From Macrostomum hystrix (taxonomy: Eukaryota; Platyhelminthes; Macrostomidae): a stretch of DNA of 64,000 nt. Location of the stretch: assembly GCA_950097015.1 (NCBI GenBank), contig CATNEN010000039.1, positions 3,484,001 to 3,548,000 on the forward strand. The letters run 5' to 3'. Positions 35,950-48,800 of this stretch are shown here, piece by piece (positions within the stretch are counted from its first letter, which is position 1; each line of letters begins with the position of its first letter). The notes under the pieces are model-generated. The model saw nothing but the letters and a program-made list of their open reading frames with translations. It did no database searches and had not been told where the DNA came from. A program made the translations under genes and the position numbers.

Positions 35950-37103
35950 CAGTTGTTTCGTCTGCTGCCTTTTTGTCTGCAGCCAGTTCGTCTGCCAATA
36001 TACAATATGGTCGTTTCGTCTGCCCTAGTCCTATGTTCAGTTTACTATATATAATATGAATATTTTATGTACATCTTTTTACTTTACTAGGGCCTAACAC
36101 TATTGCACGAACATAGTGAAACAAATAGGCCTATTTCAATAGATATTCCATAATTTTCTATACTTTTTGTTATAATGTTGCACATTTTTATCAGTTATGT
36201 TCATAGCATTATTGTATTGCGGATTGAGTTGAGCCGATGCAACACATGAGCCAAAGCATGGACGAGGGTATATAAAACTGCACCCCCCATATAGTGTGGG
36301 TGGGTAAGCAGCAAGAGATAAGGGGAGTGGGTGGATAACACCTATTACACAATAGGCCCTTACAAGAGCCGCTGTGTAATGGAGACATGTATATAAAGTA
36401 TATTAAATATATAATTGTTAATGCCAATGAATTTTAAGTTGAATAATTTGAACTATGTTGCATATGCTGCGCATAGGTACATGTGTCCATGGTGAAAAAA
36501 TTACCTATTACGTTAGGAGTACGATGTTTGCTTGTGGGAAGTTTGCTTGCCAAAGTTTGCTTGCAGGAATTTAGCTTGCTGAGCTTTGCTTGCCGAAGTT
36601 TGCTTGTGGATGTCTTCTTGCCAAAGTTTGCTTGCCAAAATTTGCTTGCGGATGTCTTCTTGCCAAAGTTTTCTTGCTGAGCTTTGCTTGCAGGAAGTTT
36701 GCTTGCGACACATTAGCTTGCCAAACTTTGCTTATGGAATTTTGCTTGCTGACCTTTGCTTGCAGACTTCCGCAAGCAAACTTCCACAAGCAAACTTCCT
36801 GCAAGCAAACTTCAGCAAGCAAAATTCTTGCAAGCAAATTTCATAGACCCATTAGGTCACTTGAAAATAACTTGCATCTGTGCATCAAAAGTATTATATA
36901 GGTTTGTGTTTTGGAGAAAATTAAAGAAAAACTAAATTTATTTATATAAATACAAAAATATGCTTAAAAATTGCCTCTACTAATTTATTTTGATACCTTG
37001 CATGAAAAATAGTGAATAAATAAACCAAAAAACCATAAGTAAAATGGCCTTTTTGTCTGCCAAAATACTACAGCATATAAAAAGGTGGCAGACAAAACAA
37101 CTG
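35950..37103. mobile_element. non-autonomous TIR element with TTCGTCTGC motifs
   Basis: Imperfect 25-bp inverted termini: CAGTTGTTTCGTCTGCTGCC at the left and the reverse complement of CAGTTGTTTTGTCTGCCACC at the right, each followed by TTTTT. Further TTTGTCTGC and TTCGTCTGC copies lie inside both ends. There is no transposase frame. The centre carries the TTTGCTTGC fold-back repeat (36528-36843). Confidence 0.6.
36528..36843. repeat. TTTGCTTGC repeat with fold-back arm
   Basis: About 14 irregularly spaced copies of AGTTTGCTTGC are followed from 36765 by about 6 inverted copies (GCAAGCAAACTT), so the stretch can form a long hairpin. Confidence 0.85.
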
Positions 37104-37520
37104 CACACCATCAAAAGTAACGAAGGCTTATTTATATAATTATAATGTCATGTCATTGTACACATCTAATATTAGACTAGACTAATAGTTTAGATTAGAC
37201 TAGCCTTATTTATTCTAAAACACTGTATGGGCCTATTGCATACATTTCATTTGTTACTGTTACAGGTTACTACAAAAATAGGAATTTCAATCATCTAACA
37301 TTTTGAAGTCTGCATTTTATACTATTAAAGGCAGTGGCTAGAGATCTGGTAGTGCTGGACCCCTGCATACAATGGATAGAGATCTGGTAGATTGTATTTG
37401 CTGCAACTATATACAAAATGAAATGAGAGCTTTTGGCACTTTAAAAAGAAACTGATAGCTGTTTTGGTATCACTATACATAATAAGGCTTTTGAAAGTGT
37501 CTAACATAATTATGCAGGTT
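37104..37520. other. AT-rich spacer
   Basis: No gene or repeat recognised. Confidence 0.5.
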
Positions 37521-38690
37521 CATAGACACTTTGTCATCTGCTTTTCCATTATTTTGCACTTTTGTCATCAACTTTTTAGATTGGACACTTCATCATCTAG
37601 CCAATTGGCAAATCTTACCGTTAAAGTTAGGTTTCTTTGTCAACCATCTATAGGAACTGTTGATTTGATTTATAGTTGCCAATATGTACAGTTATATGGA
37701 AAACTGAGGGCAAACTGTGAGCGTTTGAGTTCAAGGCAATCACAAATGTTTAAATTCATCAAATTTAAATTCATAACAAAAAATGGATTGTTATAATGCC
37801 ACACAGTTGGTACAATTGTAGACAGACAGTGGAAATCTAAGTAAATCTAAGCAATGAAGTAAATAACTAAATGACTAGACTACTGATTATTGAGATGGTC
37901 AATTTGAAACTGAAAAAAATTTCGAATTTTGTGCAATGCACAAAGGCAGTAGTTAAACAACAATGACTAGCATTGGCTGGACATGTACCCTGTCTTTAAT
38001 TATAGAGATGTCAAAATGTCAACAAGTCTTTGTCACTATCTCATCCACCCTCTTAGACCCAGCACAATTTGTCATCCAGGTGATAAAAAATCAGATGACA
38101 AGGTGTCCAGGAACCAATTATGCACACATGATGTTGGCATCCTTCACAGAAGGTATGTTCTGTGGTTAGCATACAAAATGTTCTATCCATATTTTCTAAA
38201 CAAAACTTCTTTGCAATGTTAAAACATTAAGACTTAAGACTTAAGACTTAATGAAATTTCACTTGTCTTATCTGATTTTTGGAAAAATTTTGCATTTGGG
38301 GCTAGAACTTACTTAAGAATCAAGAAAAAGCCATTTAACATTGGGGTCTGGTGTATAACTAGACAACATTACACTATACACAATTTTTGACAATGTTAAC
38401 TGGTTGGCGAAGTGACTAACAATGTGAGGTTATTTCGTCAACTGGCCAATGAGGCGGCCTCAAACCTTGGTCACTTCGTCAACTGACCAATGAGGCGGCC
38501 TCAAACCTTGGTCACTTCGTCAACTGGCCAATGAGCGGCCTCAAACCTTGGTCACTTTGTCAACTGGCCAATGAGGCGGCCTCAAACCTTGGTCACTTCG
38601 TCAACTGCCAGTAAGTCCACCCTTAAATGTTGGTCACTTCGTCAACCAAGTTGACAAAATGGCAGTTGACAAAATGACTAGCACCCAGAT
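37521..38690. mobile_element. probable TIR element of the GTCACTTCGTCA family
   Basis: The right end, read inward on the minus strand, is GGGTGCTAGTCATTTTGTCA; the left end is a diverged CATAGACACTTTGTCATCTG. Both are rich in TTYGTCA motifs and match the short element at 59686-59820. There is no open frame of note. The left boundary is uncertain. Confidence 0.45.
38425..38650. repeat. 41-bp tandem repeat inside the GTCACTTCGTCA element
   Basis: About 5 copies of TTGGTCACTTCGTCAACTGG then CCAATGAGGCGGCCTCAAACC. The TTCGTCA terminal motif is thus amplified internally. Confidence 0.85.
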
Positions 38691-39754
38691 AATCATGAAT
38701 CAGAAGCTTTAATATGCTTATTTACATTTACATATATTTTCAATGTTATTTTCATAAAAAGCATTTGCTATCATTCATTAGTAGTTTGAGTTTCCTTTTA
38801 AGTCAGCTCAGTAACTCTCATTTTTTATTAAAGCACTAGTTTCTAAATTAAATGGGATTTCAGACTTCTGGACAGCTGATTAAAAAAAATTAGGGTCATT
38901 TTGAAAGCATCTTGCATCTATGCCAAGACAAGCAAGGTTAGTGTACAAGGCCATATCTTTTGTTAACTCAGCACTGCAGTGCATGCAGGCACGCCCGCAC
39001 CAAAATTGCTGCATATTCACACTCCTAAGCAGGCAGGCTGTATCTTGTGCACTGACTCATCTTAATTAATTAAATCATAATTTATTTGGTAAATTTTTGA
39101 TATTTTTGATATATTTTTGATCCCAGTTCATAATCCCTGAAGTATTTTTGATGCAATCCAAAAAATGTTTAGTTTGTCTCAGCAATTTGAAAATATACTA
39201 AATTCATAAAATATACTTATTGGGCACATTTTCTACACTTCTAAACTTCAATACACTTTTTACATAATGCTAAAAGCACTTAATTGTAATAATTTATTAT
39301 TTGCAGACATTTAGATTTTTAGCTAAATTCACCTTTTAGTGCACAAGCATTTCAGAAACTTTTTTGTGACTGTAAACATAAAAGTTAATCGTTGGTTATT
39401 GGAGTTGGTTATTATAGAACTTAAAATAAAAGTTGTAAGTTATAAAATAATTTGCCTTTTATGCTAATTTCTTTTTTATTTGCCAAAACTGCACACTTTT
39501 GCTGCTTTCTGTTGTTAAAAAATAGTTGTATTTGAATAAAGTACCAAGTTGCAAAGACCAAATATTTTGCTTACTAAACACTAAATACCATTAAAGCAAG
39601 TATCAATTTTCTTAACATAGTAGATTATATGTTGTTGCATCAACTTACTTTGATGCACAGGTATCTGGTCAATTATTTTTCATTTTCTTTATTTTTCAGG
39701 ATTTCTTAACCTTGCAACTCCAATGTAATTGCTGACCTGCCTTAACTCTGTTGC
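38691..39754. other. AT-rich spacer upstream of SPT6
   Basis: No gene or repeat recognised. The SPT6 promoter should lie here or further upstream. Confidence 0.5.
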
Positions 39755-39756
39755 AG
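39755..39756 (+). promoter_or_regulatory. 3' splice acceptor 58 nt before SPT6 ATG
   Basis: TTAACTCTGTTGCAG ends here. No upstream exon is evident. It is a 5'-UTR intron end or a spliced-leader site. Confidence 0.45.
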
Positions 39757-39814
39757 TGAACACTTCAAAAAGCCTTCATTTCTGAATCGCTAAGTTGGAG
39801 TACAAGAGTCATAG

Positions 39815-42800
39815 ATGTCTCACTTCCTGTCTAAGCAGGCGGTTGAGTCAAGCGACGATGATGACAGCAGTGACAGCCTGAGCAGCGGCAGCAGCGTCAG
39901 TGGCGACCAAGGCGAGAAGCCGCAGTCGCCTGTGCCGGCGAAGAAGCGCAAGCTGGATCCGAAAGCCGACTCGAAGCCCTCCAGCCAGGCTGAGAAGGCC
40001 AAGTCTAAGAAGAAGCGGAGCTCGCCAAGCCCGGATAAGAAGAGAAAGAAGCCGCAGCAGAAGAAAAAGAAAGAGAAAGACAAGAAGCGCAAATCCAAAG
40101 CCACCATCGACAGCAGTGGCGGCAGCGACGACAACGTGGACGTCGACAGCGAAGACAGCGAAGAGGAAGAGAGCGAGGACGACGTAGAGGAGCTGATGAA
40201 AGTGCAGCAAGGCTTCATTGTTGACAGCGAAGAGGAGGACGAAGCCGACGATGACGCTGGCAGCGACAAAAGCGGCGGCGGCAAAGGCAAGTCTGGAGGT
40301 GGTGGCGGCGAGAAAGGCTCGGACTCGGGCTCCGACTCGGAGCTCTCCGAAGATCTGGACGATGAGGATCACGAACTGATCGAAGAAAACACCGGCATTC
40401 GGCGCAGGCCGCAGAAGCCAAAGCGCGTCGTCGGCGTTGTCTCTGACGACGAGTCCGACGCAAGCGGTGACTCCAACGGCCCGAGTAACGCGGCTTCTGC
40501 CGCCGCTGGTGCATCCGGCAGCGCTGGTGCTGCCGATGAAGCTATCCGGCGCGACATCTTCGGCGATGATGATGACGACGATGACGCTGATGACCGAGCT
40601 GGACGCGGGGCCGGCTCTTCCACGGCTGCTCTGCTGTCGCGTCGTCCAGGTAAGCTTAAGCTGCCATCCCAACCAGATCCCTAGTTTGAGCATGCCATCC
40701 CGACCAGATCCCTAGTTTGAGCATGCCATCCCGACCAGATCCCTAGTTTGAGCATGCCATCCCGACCAGATCCCCAGGTTGAGCTAGCTGCCATCCTGTT
40801 TCAGATCCCTAGGTTGAGCTGCCATCCCAACCAGATCCCCAGGTTGAACTGCCATGTTGTTTCAGATCCCTAGGTTGAGCTGCCATCCCGACCAGATCCC
40901 CAGGCTGAGCTGCCATCCTGTTTCAGATCCCTAGGTTGAGCTGCCATCCCGATCAGATCTCTAGGTTGAGATACAATTCTGTTTCAGATCCAAAAGTAAA
41001 CAGATTTGGCACATAAAATAAATTTTAGGTGGTCGGGATTTGGACGACGACGAGGAAGAAGATAGCGACGATGATGATGACAACATGGCGGATTTCATTG
41101 TCGATGGACAAGGAGGCGGCGGCGCATCGGCATCAACTTCGGGCATTGGCGGTGGTCATCGGCGATCCGGTGGTGCCGGAGGCGGCAGCAGGGCGCTGCG
41201 GCAAGCGCAGGAGATTTTTGGCGTTGATTTCGACAGGGATGAGTTCCAGCGCTATGGCGAGGATGGGGACGAAGAAGAAGACGACGAGGATGAAGACGAA
41301 GAAGAAGAAGATGAGGAGGACGACGAAGATGAGGAAGGCGTAGCTGCTGTGTCTTCGAGGCGAAGACGTCGCAAAGTCGGCGGCACGACGTTAGCTTCGG
41401 CAGCTGGTCGGGCGGCGCCAGGTCCACGCGCCGCCGAAGAGATTTTCGACCCGTCCGAGCTGGAGCGATTCCACTTAACTAAGGAGGACGCGGAGATTCG
41501 AGCTACGGATCTGCCAGAAAGATTTCAAACTCTGCGTCAGGTGGCTGTTCGAAAAGCGTCGGACAACGATGAATTGCAGGAGGAGGCCGAGTGGATCTAC
41601 AATAACTGCTTCGGCACTAGGACTATAACTAACCAGGTTTGGACTTCCGCATTTGCTAGTTGGCATGGCAGTGCTTCAAAATAATTTGTCAAAGCTGGAT
41701 GTAAATTAGCTTTAGAGGGCGATAAAACAGTAAAAAATAATTTAGGAAAGAAATGTGACAAGAAAAATGTTGGTATAGGGGCGTGATGACACCGGGCAGG
41801 TAAAATAGGGGCGATATTTGATAGGAAACTGGTGGGATAGGGAGATATGTGATAGGAAACAGGTGGGATAGGGAGATATGTGATAGGAAACAGGTGGGAT
41901 AGGGAGATATGTGATAGGAAACAGGTGGGATAGGGAGATTAGATATGTGATAGGAAACAGGTGGGATAGTGGAGATTTGCGATGGGTAACAGGTGAGATA
42001 GGGGACACACGATGTATCTTCCTCTTATTGTCTTCTTTGTCTCCATCGTCTTGCAGGTGATCCAGGGCGATGACGCCTTCGATCACGGTTTGAGTAGACG
42101 CCGCGCCGAGACCATAGCCAAAATCTTCGCCGCCCTAACTCTCATGCGCAACAAATTCTACGAGGTGCCGTTCATTGCCTACTACCGCAAGGAGTGCGTC
42201 GAGAAGGAGCTGAACACCACCGATCTGTGGCGTATCTGGCTAGCTGACGAGAAGTGGACCCAGCTGTGGCTTCGCCGGCGCCGGCTGCACGCCCTTCTGC
42301 TGCGCATGCAAAAGTACAAAGTTGAGCGCGAGTTCGCTAGCTTCCATGGCGACATGCCGGACAACTACAGGCCGCTGAGCGACGAAGACGTTTCCAGGGC
42401 CCTGAAGGTTTGTCGCCTGGATTCAACAACTATGAATACTTTATCTCTCAGGTGTCTCATCACTCCCGTGTCTTATGTCTCTATCTCTCCTCAGTCGTAT
42501 CTCTCCCGTCTTATCTCTCCCCGTCTCACTTCTGCCGTGTCTTATCTCTTTATCTCTTCTCATTTTTATCTCCCCTGTATCTCATCCCTCCTATGTCTCA
42601 TCTCTCCCGTGTCTAAATGTTCAACACATCGCCTCCAGGTCACCAGTCTAGAGGAACTCGACGATGTCTACCAGCACTTTCTACTCTACTACGGTCGCGA
42701 CTTGCAGGCTATGCACGATTACTTTAACGAGCTGCAGCAGCAGCAATCGCAGCAGCAGCAGCAGCAGCAACAGAAGCGAAACTTGTGGCGGCGACAGGCC

Positions 42801-45800
42801 AACACTAGGCCTCAGTACCGACTCTGTCTTGAGGCTCGGTAAATGATCGGTTATTTTGAATCGATTAGTAAATAATTAACACGTTTTGAGATAGATATAT
42901 AAAAAATACACCAAACTCAGTTTAGCCAAAAATTTGCAACACCATTGCTCGGAGCATTACCTAGGCTTGAAATCGAACTCCCGACCTCTTGGTTATTATA
43001 GGAATTAAATCTGGAGACAGATTTCTGGAAGTGTATTGAAGTTTAACCTTTAAATGTGCTCTCTTATTGGTGAAGCCACCTTGCTCATCAACTGCAGGCT
43101 TGGCGGCCTAGCGCGTCGCTGGGGCTTGACTCCGGAGCAGTTTGCCGACAATCTCAAAGAACAATTCTCACGCCACGAAGTGGACCAATGCCTGCTCGAT
43201 CCGCTGGAGGCGGCCAGGGAGTTTGTCTCTGAGCGGTTCCCTACGCCGGAGGATGCGCTGGACGGAGCCAGGCTCATTGTGGCCACCCAGATTGCCGCCG
43301 ATCCCACGGTTCGTGCGTTTTTAAGCTATTTTCTAAGTTTCCTAGGAATGCCTAACACATTTGGTTTCCCAGAAATGACTACCGATATAGTCCTAGCAAG
43401 GATTTAGTCTATCCCCACTTTGCATTCTTGAGTGGTTGAGTGGCGCAACCCTCCTAACACTCAGGTGAGACAAATCGTGCGCAAGCGCTTCTTCACTTCG
43501 GCTAAACTGACAGTCCGACCGACTAAGAAGGGCCAGAGGGAAATCGACGAAGGTCACTGCCTGTATCCGTACAAGTACCTCACCAACAAGGAGGTGGACA
43601 CGATCCACGGTGAAACTTTCCTGCGCATCCAGCAGGGCCAGAAGGACGGCCTGTTGACCTACGAGTTGCATATGGACGACAAGCCGACCAGACGGCAGCG
43701 CGGCGAGATTGTCACCTACTCGTCCGAAGCTAAGCAGTACTTCTATCGGGACGAGTACAGCGCCCTGGCCCGCGCTTGGAATGCCCAGAGATTCCAGGCG
43801 CTCGACTACGCACTAGAGAAGCTGCTCTATCCCACGCTGCGACGCCAACTTGAGGGTCGCATTGTTCAGGAGTCCAAAGACGGTATGCACTCGATAATAT
43901 GCTTTAGAAACCCAATAATATAATCTAAAATCCAAGTAATCATAATCTAGAGTCCAGATAATCTTAATCTAAAATCCCAGTAATCCTAATCTAGAGTCCA
44001 GATAATCCTAATCTAAAATCCCAGTAATCCTAATCTAGAGTCCAGATAATTCTAATCTAAAATCCCAGTAATCCTAATCTAAAATCCCAGTAATCCTAAT
44101 CTAGAATTCACATAATCTAAATCTAGAATCCCTGTAATCCTTATCTAGAATCTTAGTAATCCTAGTCTTGAAACTTAACAATCTAATCTAGTTTTAAAAA
44201 AATCTTAAAATTATAAAAGCCAATCGAGAATTTAATCAAAATGAAAGATGTCTCTATTGTTATTAGAAAGAGATCTCTATTCAAATTGAGAATCCCTATA
44301 ATCTTATCGAGAATCCTTCAAATCCTTCAACACGCAGACACGATTTTATCCCACAACACAATTTAATCCCCACTAATTGAAATCCCCAGGCATCAGCCGG
44401 GCCTGCAGTCTCAAGCTGAGCAATTGGCTCAAGTTTGCTCCCTACCCAGCCGGTGGTGGCGAACGGCACCGCGGCGATTCTTCTGGTCGGCGCCGAGAAC
44501 GACTCGCCCGCGTCATGGGCGTTGCCTACAGCACGGACAGGGAGATTGCGGCCTACGCGTCGGTGATCAATTCCAATGGCGAGGTGCTGGACTTCCTGCG
44601 GCTGCCGTTCCTGCTGGCCAGTAAGCGGGCACAGCGCGAGGAGACTGCTAAAAATAAGGTAAGCAGGTGCTTAGTTAATTGATTCTGGTCCTTAAAGACT
44701 CGAGTTCAATAGTTCGAATGGCAGTCTGGTTCCTAGTAATTGCCCAATTTCAGGATTTTAGAAATCCCTACTAATCCCCAATCCCAGTAGTCTAATGATC
44801 CACAGTATTCCCAATCCCAGTAGTGTGTTCCAGGATTACACCAATTCTTAGATATCGCTTATCCCAGAATTATTTTCTGCAATTTCTAATCCCAAGAGTT
44901 TGAGGATCACTAGTAATCCCTAATCGCAGGATCGCAGAGAAGTTAAATGCTGCCATTCTGTATCCTTTCAGGCCCGCGAGCTGCACCTCATCAAGAAGCT
45001 GATCGCCAAGCATCGGCCTGACGTCATCGCTGTTGGCACCGAGTCCAAGGAGGCTCTGACCATACAGGAGGAGCTACGCGAACTGGCACAGGAGCTGCTG
45101 GCCGAAGGTCTAGCTAATAACGCCAGCGTGCACCTGGTTGACAATGAGCCGGCCAGGGTGTTCGAAAAGTCGCGCCGAGCGGAGAAAGAACTGGCAACCT
45201 ATCCGGAGATTCTGCGCCAGAGCGTGTCCGTTGCCAGGCGCCTGCAGGATCCGCTGGTTGAGCTGGCCGGATTGGTCAATGCGGACGACGACATCCTCTG
45301 CCTGCGACTGCACCCTTTGCAGGTCTGGCTGCGAGTCAATTTTTTTTGGTATTTTAAACATCTAATCCGCAAACACTCAGTTTTGTTAAATTAGAAAACC
45401 GTTGGTCCACTTTCACCAGTCTTAGTCATGTGTTAATGTGTTGATAATACTTTATACTTGATCCGTTAACAGTAGGGCTACAAGGCTACCAGACCTACCA
45501 GGCCACCAGACCTACCAGACCTACCAGGGAAACCCCCTCCCCTGACAATTATTTTTGCTGCACCACAACAGAGCAACGCAAGCACTTTTTTGCGCATCTT
45601 TGAAAACAATAATTAAGTCGCCAGTCCTCGAGACCGTCTAGACTAGATAGTCAAAGTTTCTGGCCGAAGGTCTGATTTTTCCCATAAGAGCTAGTGTATT
45701 TCATACCCTATACACGAATTTGCACTGCGCCGCAGTGCGGCCTTGCCAGGCCTTCAAAATTTATTAGCATGTCACCCGAATGTACCTGCATGATGTCCGA

Positions 45801-48800
45801 CTTCTGTGGTTACGCACCTTGATGTTGACGGAGCTGCTGGACCTTCAACAAGTGGCACCAGGCGACTATGGACACCCTCATGCAAATTTCTCCCATTTCG
45901 CTGATCAAGCCTCAATATTGTACGAAGCTCAACCATAGAACCCTCGCCTAATATGTTAACCAGGTCAGCGCGCCGTCAGCACCGTCAGCAGGGTTATAGA
46001 GTCTCTAAAGCGTATTTTTTAGCTTTCGCTGATCAAGCCTCAACATTGGCCTAAAATCAACTATTAGTTATTGAAGGTCCAGCAGCATGCTGTTATCCTA
46101 AATTCTGCTTGCATTTCAAGGAATCGGTGCCTCGCGACCAGCTCCTGACGTCTCTAATCCTCGAATTCGTCAATCGGGTCAACGAGGTCGGAGTGGATGT
46201 CAATCGGTGCGCGGACTTGCCCAACTATGCCGCCCTATTACAGTTCGTCTGCGGACTCGGCCCCAGAAAGGCTGGGGACATTGTGAGCAAGCTGAGACAC
46301 GCTGGCCAGCGACTGCACAACCGGGTGCCGCAGATCATCGACCTACTCAGGATGGGTCCAGTGGTGTTCATCAACTGCGCCGGCTTCCTGCGGATCGACA
46401 CCGAGGCGGTTGAGAATGAGGCGCCGCACGCCCTCACGGACATCCTGGACGCCACCCGGGTGCATCCGGAGTCCTACGAGCTGGCTAGAAAAATCGCAAT
46501 GGACGCTGTTGACGCCGACGACGCTGCCAACGAGATTGAGGCGGCCAAATCTGCCCTGCTAGAAGTGATGGAGCATCCCGACCGGCTGAAGGAGCTCGAC
46601 ATTGACGCCTTCGCCGAGGAGCTCAAGCGACAGGTCTGGCTGCAAAAAGGCTCGCAATTGTCACTGAATGATTCTGCTGGGTCAAGATAATGGTTACAGT
46701 GAATGCTTCTGGGTCAAGATGATGGTCACAGTGAATGCTTCTGGGTCAAGATGATGGTCACAGTGAATGCTTCTGGGTCAAGATGATGGTCACAGTGAAT
46801 GCTTCTGGGTCAAGATGATGGTCACAGTGAATGCTTCTGGGTCAAGATGATGGTTACAGTGAATGCTTCTGGGTCAAGATGATGGTCACAGTGAATGCTT
46901 CTGGGTCAAGATAATGGTCACAGTGAATGCTTCTGGGTCAAGATAATGGTCACAGTGAATGCTTCTGGGTCAAGATGATGGTCACAGTGAATGCTGCTGG
47001 GTCAAGATAATGGTTACAGTGAATGCTTCTGGGTCAAGATAATGGTTACAGTGAATGCTTCTGGGTCAAGATGATGGTCACAGTGAATGCTTCTGGGTCA
47101 AGATAATGGTTACAGTGAATGCTTCTGGGTCAAGATAATGGTCACAGTGAATGCTTCTGGGTCAAGATAATGGTCACAGTGAATGCTTCTGGGTCAAGAT
47201 GATGGTCACAGTGAATGCTTCTGGGTCAAGATAATGGTTACAGTGAATGCTTCTGGGTCAAGATAATGGTTACAGTGAATGCTTCTGGGTCAAGATGATG
47301 GTCACAGTGAATGCTGCTGGGTCAAGATGATGGTCACAGTGAATGCTGCTGGGTCAAGATGATGGTCACAGTGAATGCTGCTGGGTCAAGATAATGGTTA
47401 CAGTGAATGCTTCTGGGTCAAGATGATGGTCACAGTGAATGCTTCTGGGTCAAGATAATGGTCACAGTGAATGCTTCTGGGTCAAGATAATGGTTACAGT
47501 GAATGCTTCTGGGTCAAGATGATGGTTACAGTGAATGCTTCTGGGTCAAGATGATGGTCACAGTGAATGCTTCTGGGTCAAGATGATGGTCACAGTGAAT
47601 GCTTCTGGGTCAAGATGATGGTCACAGTGAATGCTTCTGGGTCAAGATGATGGTCACAGTGAGTGCTTCTGGGTCAAGATGATGGTCACAGTGAATGCTT
47701 CTGGGTCAAGATAATGGTCACAGTGAATGCTTCTGGGTCAAGATAATGGTTACAGTGAATGCTTCTGGGTCAAGATGATGGTCACAGTGAATGCTTCTGG
47801 GTCAAGATAATGGTTACAGTGAATGCTTCTGTGTCAAGATAATGGTTACACTGAATGCTTCTGGGTCAAGATGATGGTCACAGTGAATGCTTCTGGGTCA
47901 AGATGATGGTCACAGTGAGTGCTACTGGGTCAAGATGATGGTCACAGTGAGTGCTACTGCGTCAAGTTGCAAATAATTTCCTACGGAACCCTGCAGGACT
48001 ACGGCGAGAAGCATATCACTCTGTACGACATTCGCAACGAGCTCTGCCAGCCCTTCAAGGACCTGCGAGTTGAATTCGCACCGCCCAACTCCGAGGAGAA
48101 GTTCAACTTGGTGACGCGCGAGACTCCGGACACCTTCTACATCGGCAAGCTGGTGGACTGCACCGTGATGGGCTTCGCCCGCCGCCGCCCGAAGCCCGAC
48201 CAGCTGGAGAATGCGAATCCGATTCGCAACGAGGATACCGGCAACTGGGTCTGCCCCTTCTGCGGCATCGCCACCTTTGTCGAAGTCAACGAAGTCTGGT
48301 CGCACTTCGACGGTCAGTCGTGCGAAGGCGAACCAGTTGGCGTCCGGGTCCAGCTGGACAATGGCTTGTCCGGCTTCATCGGCACCAGGAACCTGTCCGA
48401 TCGAGCGGTGACCAATCCGACCGAGCGAGTGGCCGTTGGCCAGCATCTGCATGCTAGAATCATGAAAATTGACATCGACAATTTCCGCGTTGACCTCACT
48501 AGCCGCAGCTCAGATCTACGCGACACCGCCTTCAAATGGAAGCCGCCCCGAGATGCCTGCTTTGACGAGGATGCCGAGACTGCGGACATTCAGGTGAGCT
48601 GGGAGAGTGTTTCCCATCCCTTATGGTTCAAAATGTTTCTCAAACTTCGCCGTTTCTCATTGTCCAGTCCGAGGAGGACAAGCGCAAGGAGACTCGGGCA
48701 ACCTATGTGAAGCGGGTGATTGATCATCCGAATTTTCACAACATCACTTACCGCGACTGCACCAAGCTGATGCAGGGCCTAGATCTCGGCGACGTCGTCT

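Noticed and set aside
39820-41427. Long minus-strand frames opposite SPT6 exons 1-2
   Set aside because: They mirror the low-complexity acidic and Lys-rich N-terminus of SPT6 and have no independent homology.
46655-47965. CRISPR-like appearance of regularly spaced repeats
   Set aside because: Units are directly contiguous with no unique spacers, and the context is a eukaryotic intron. The same holds for the other arrays.
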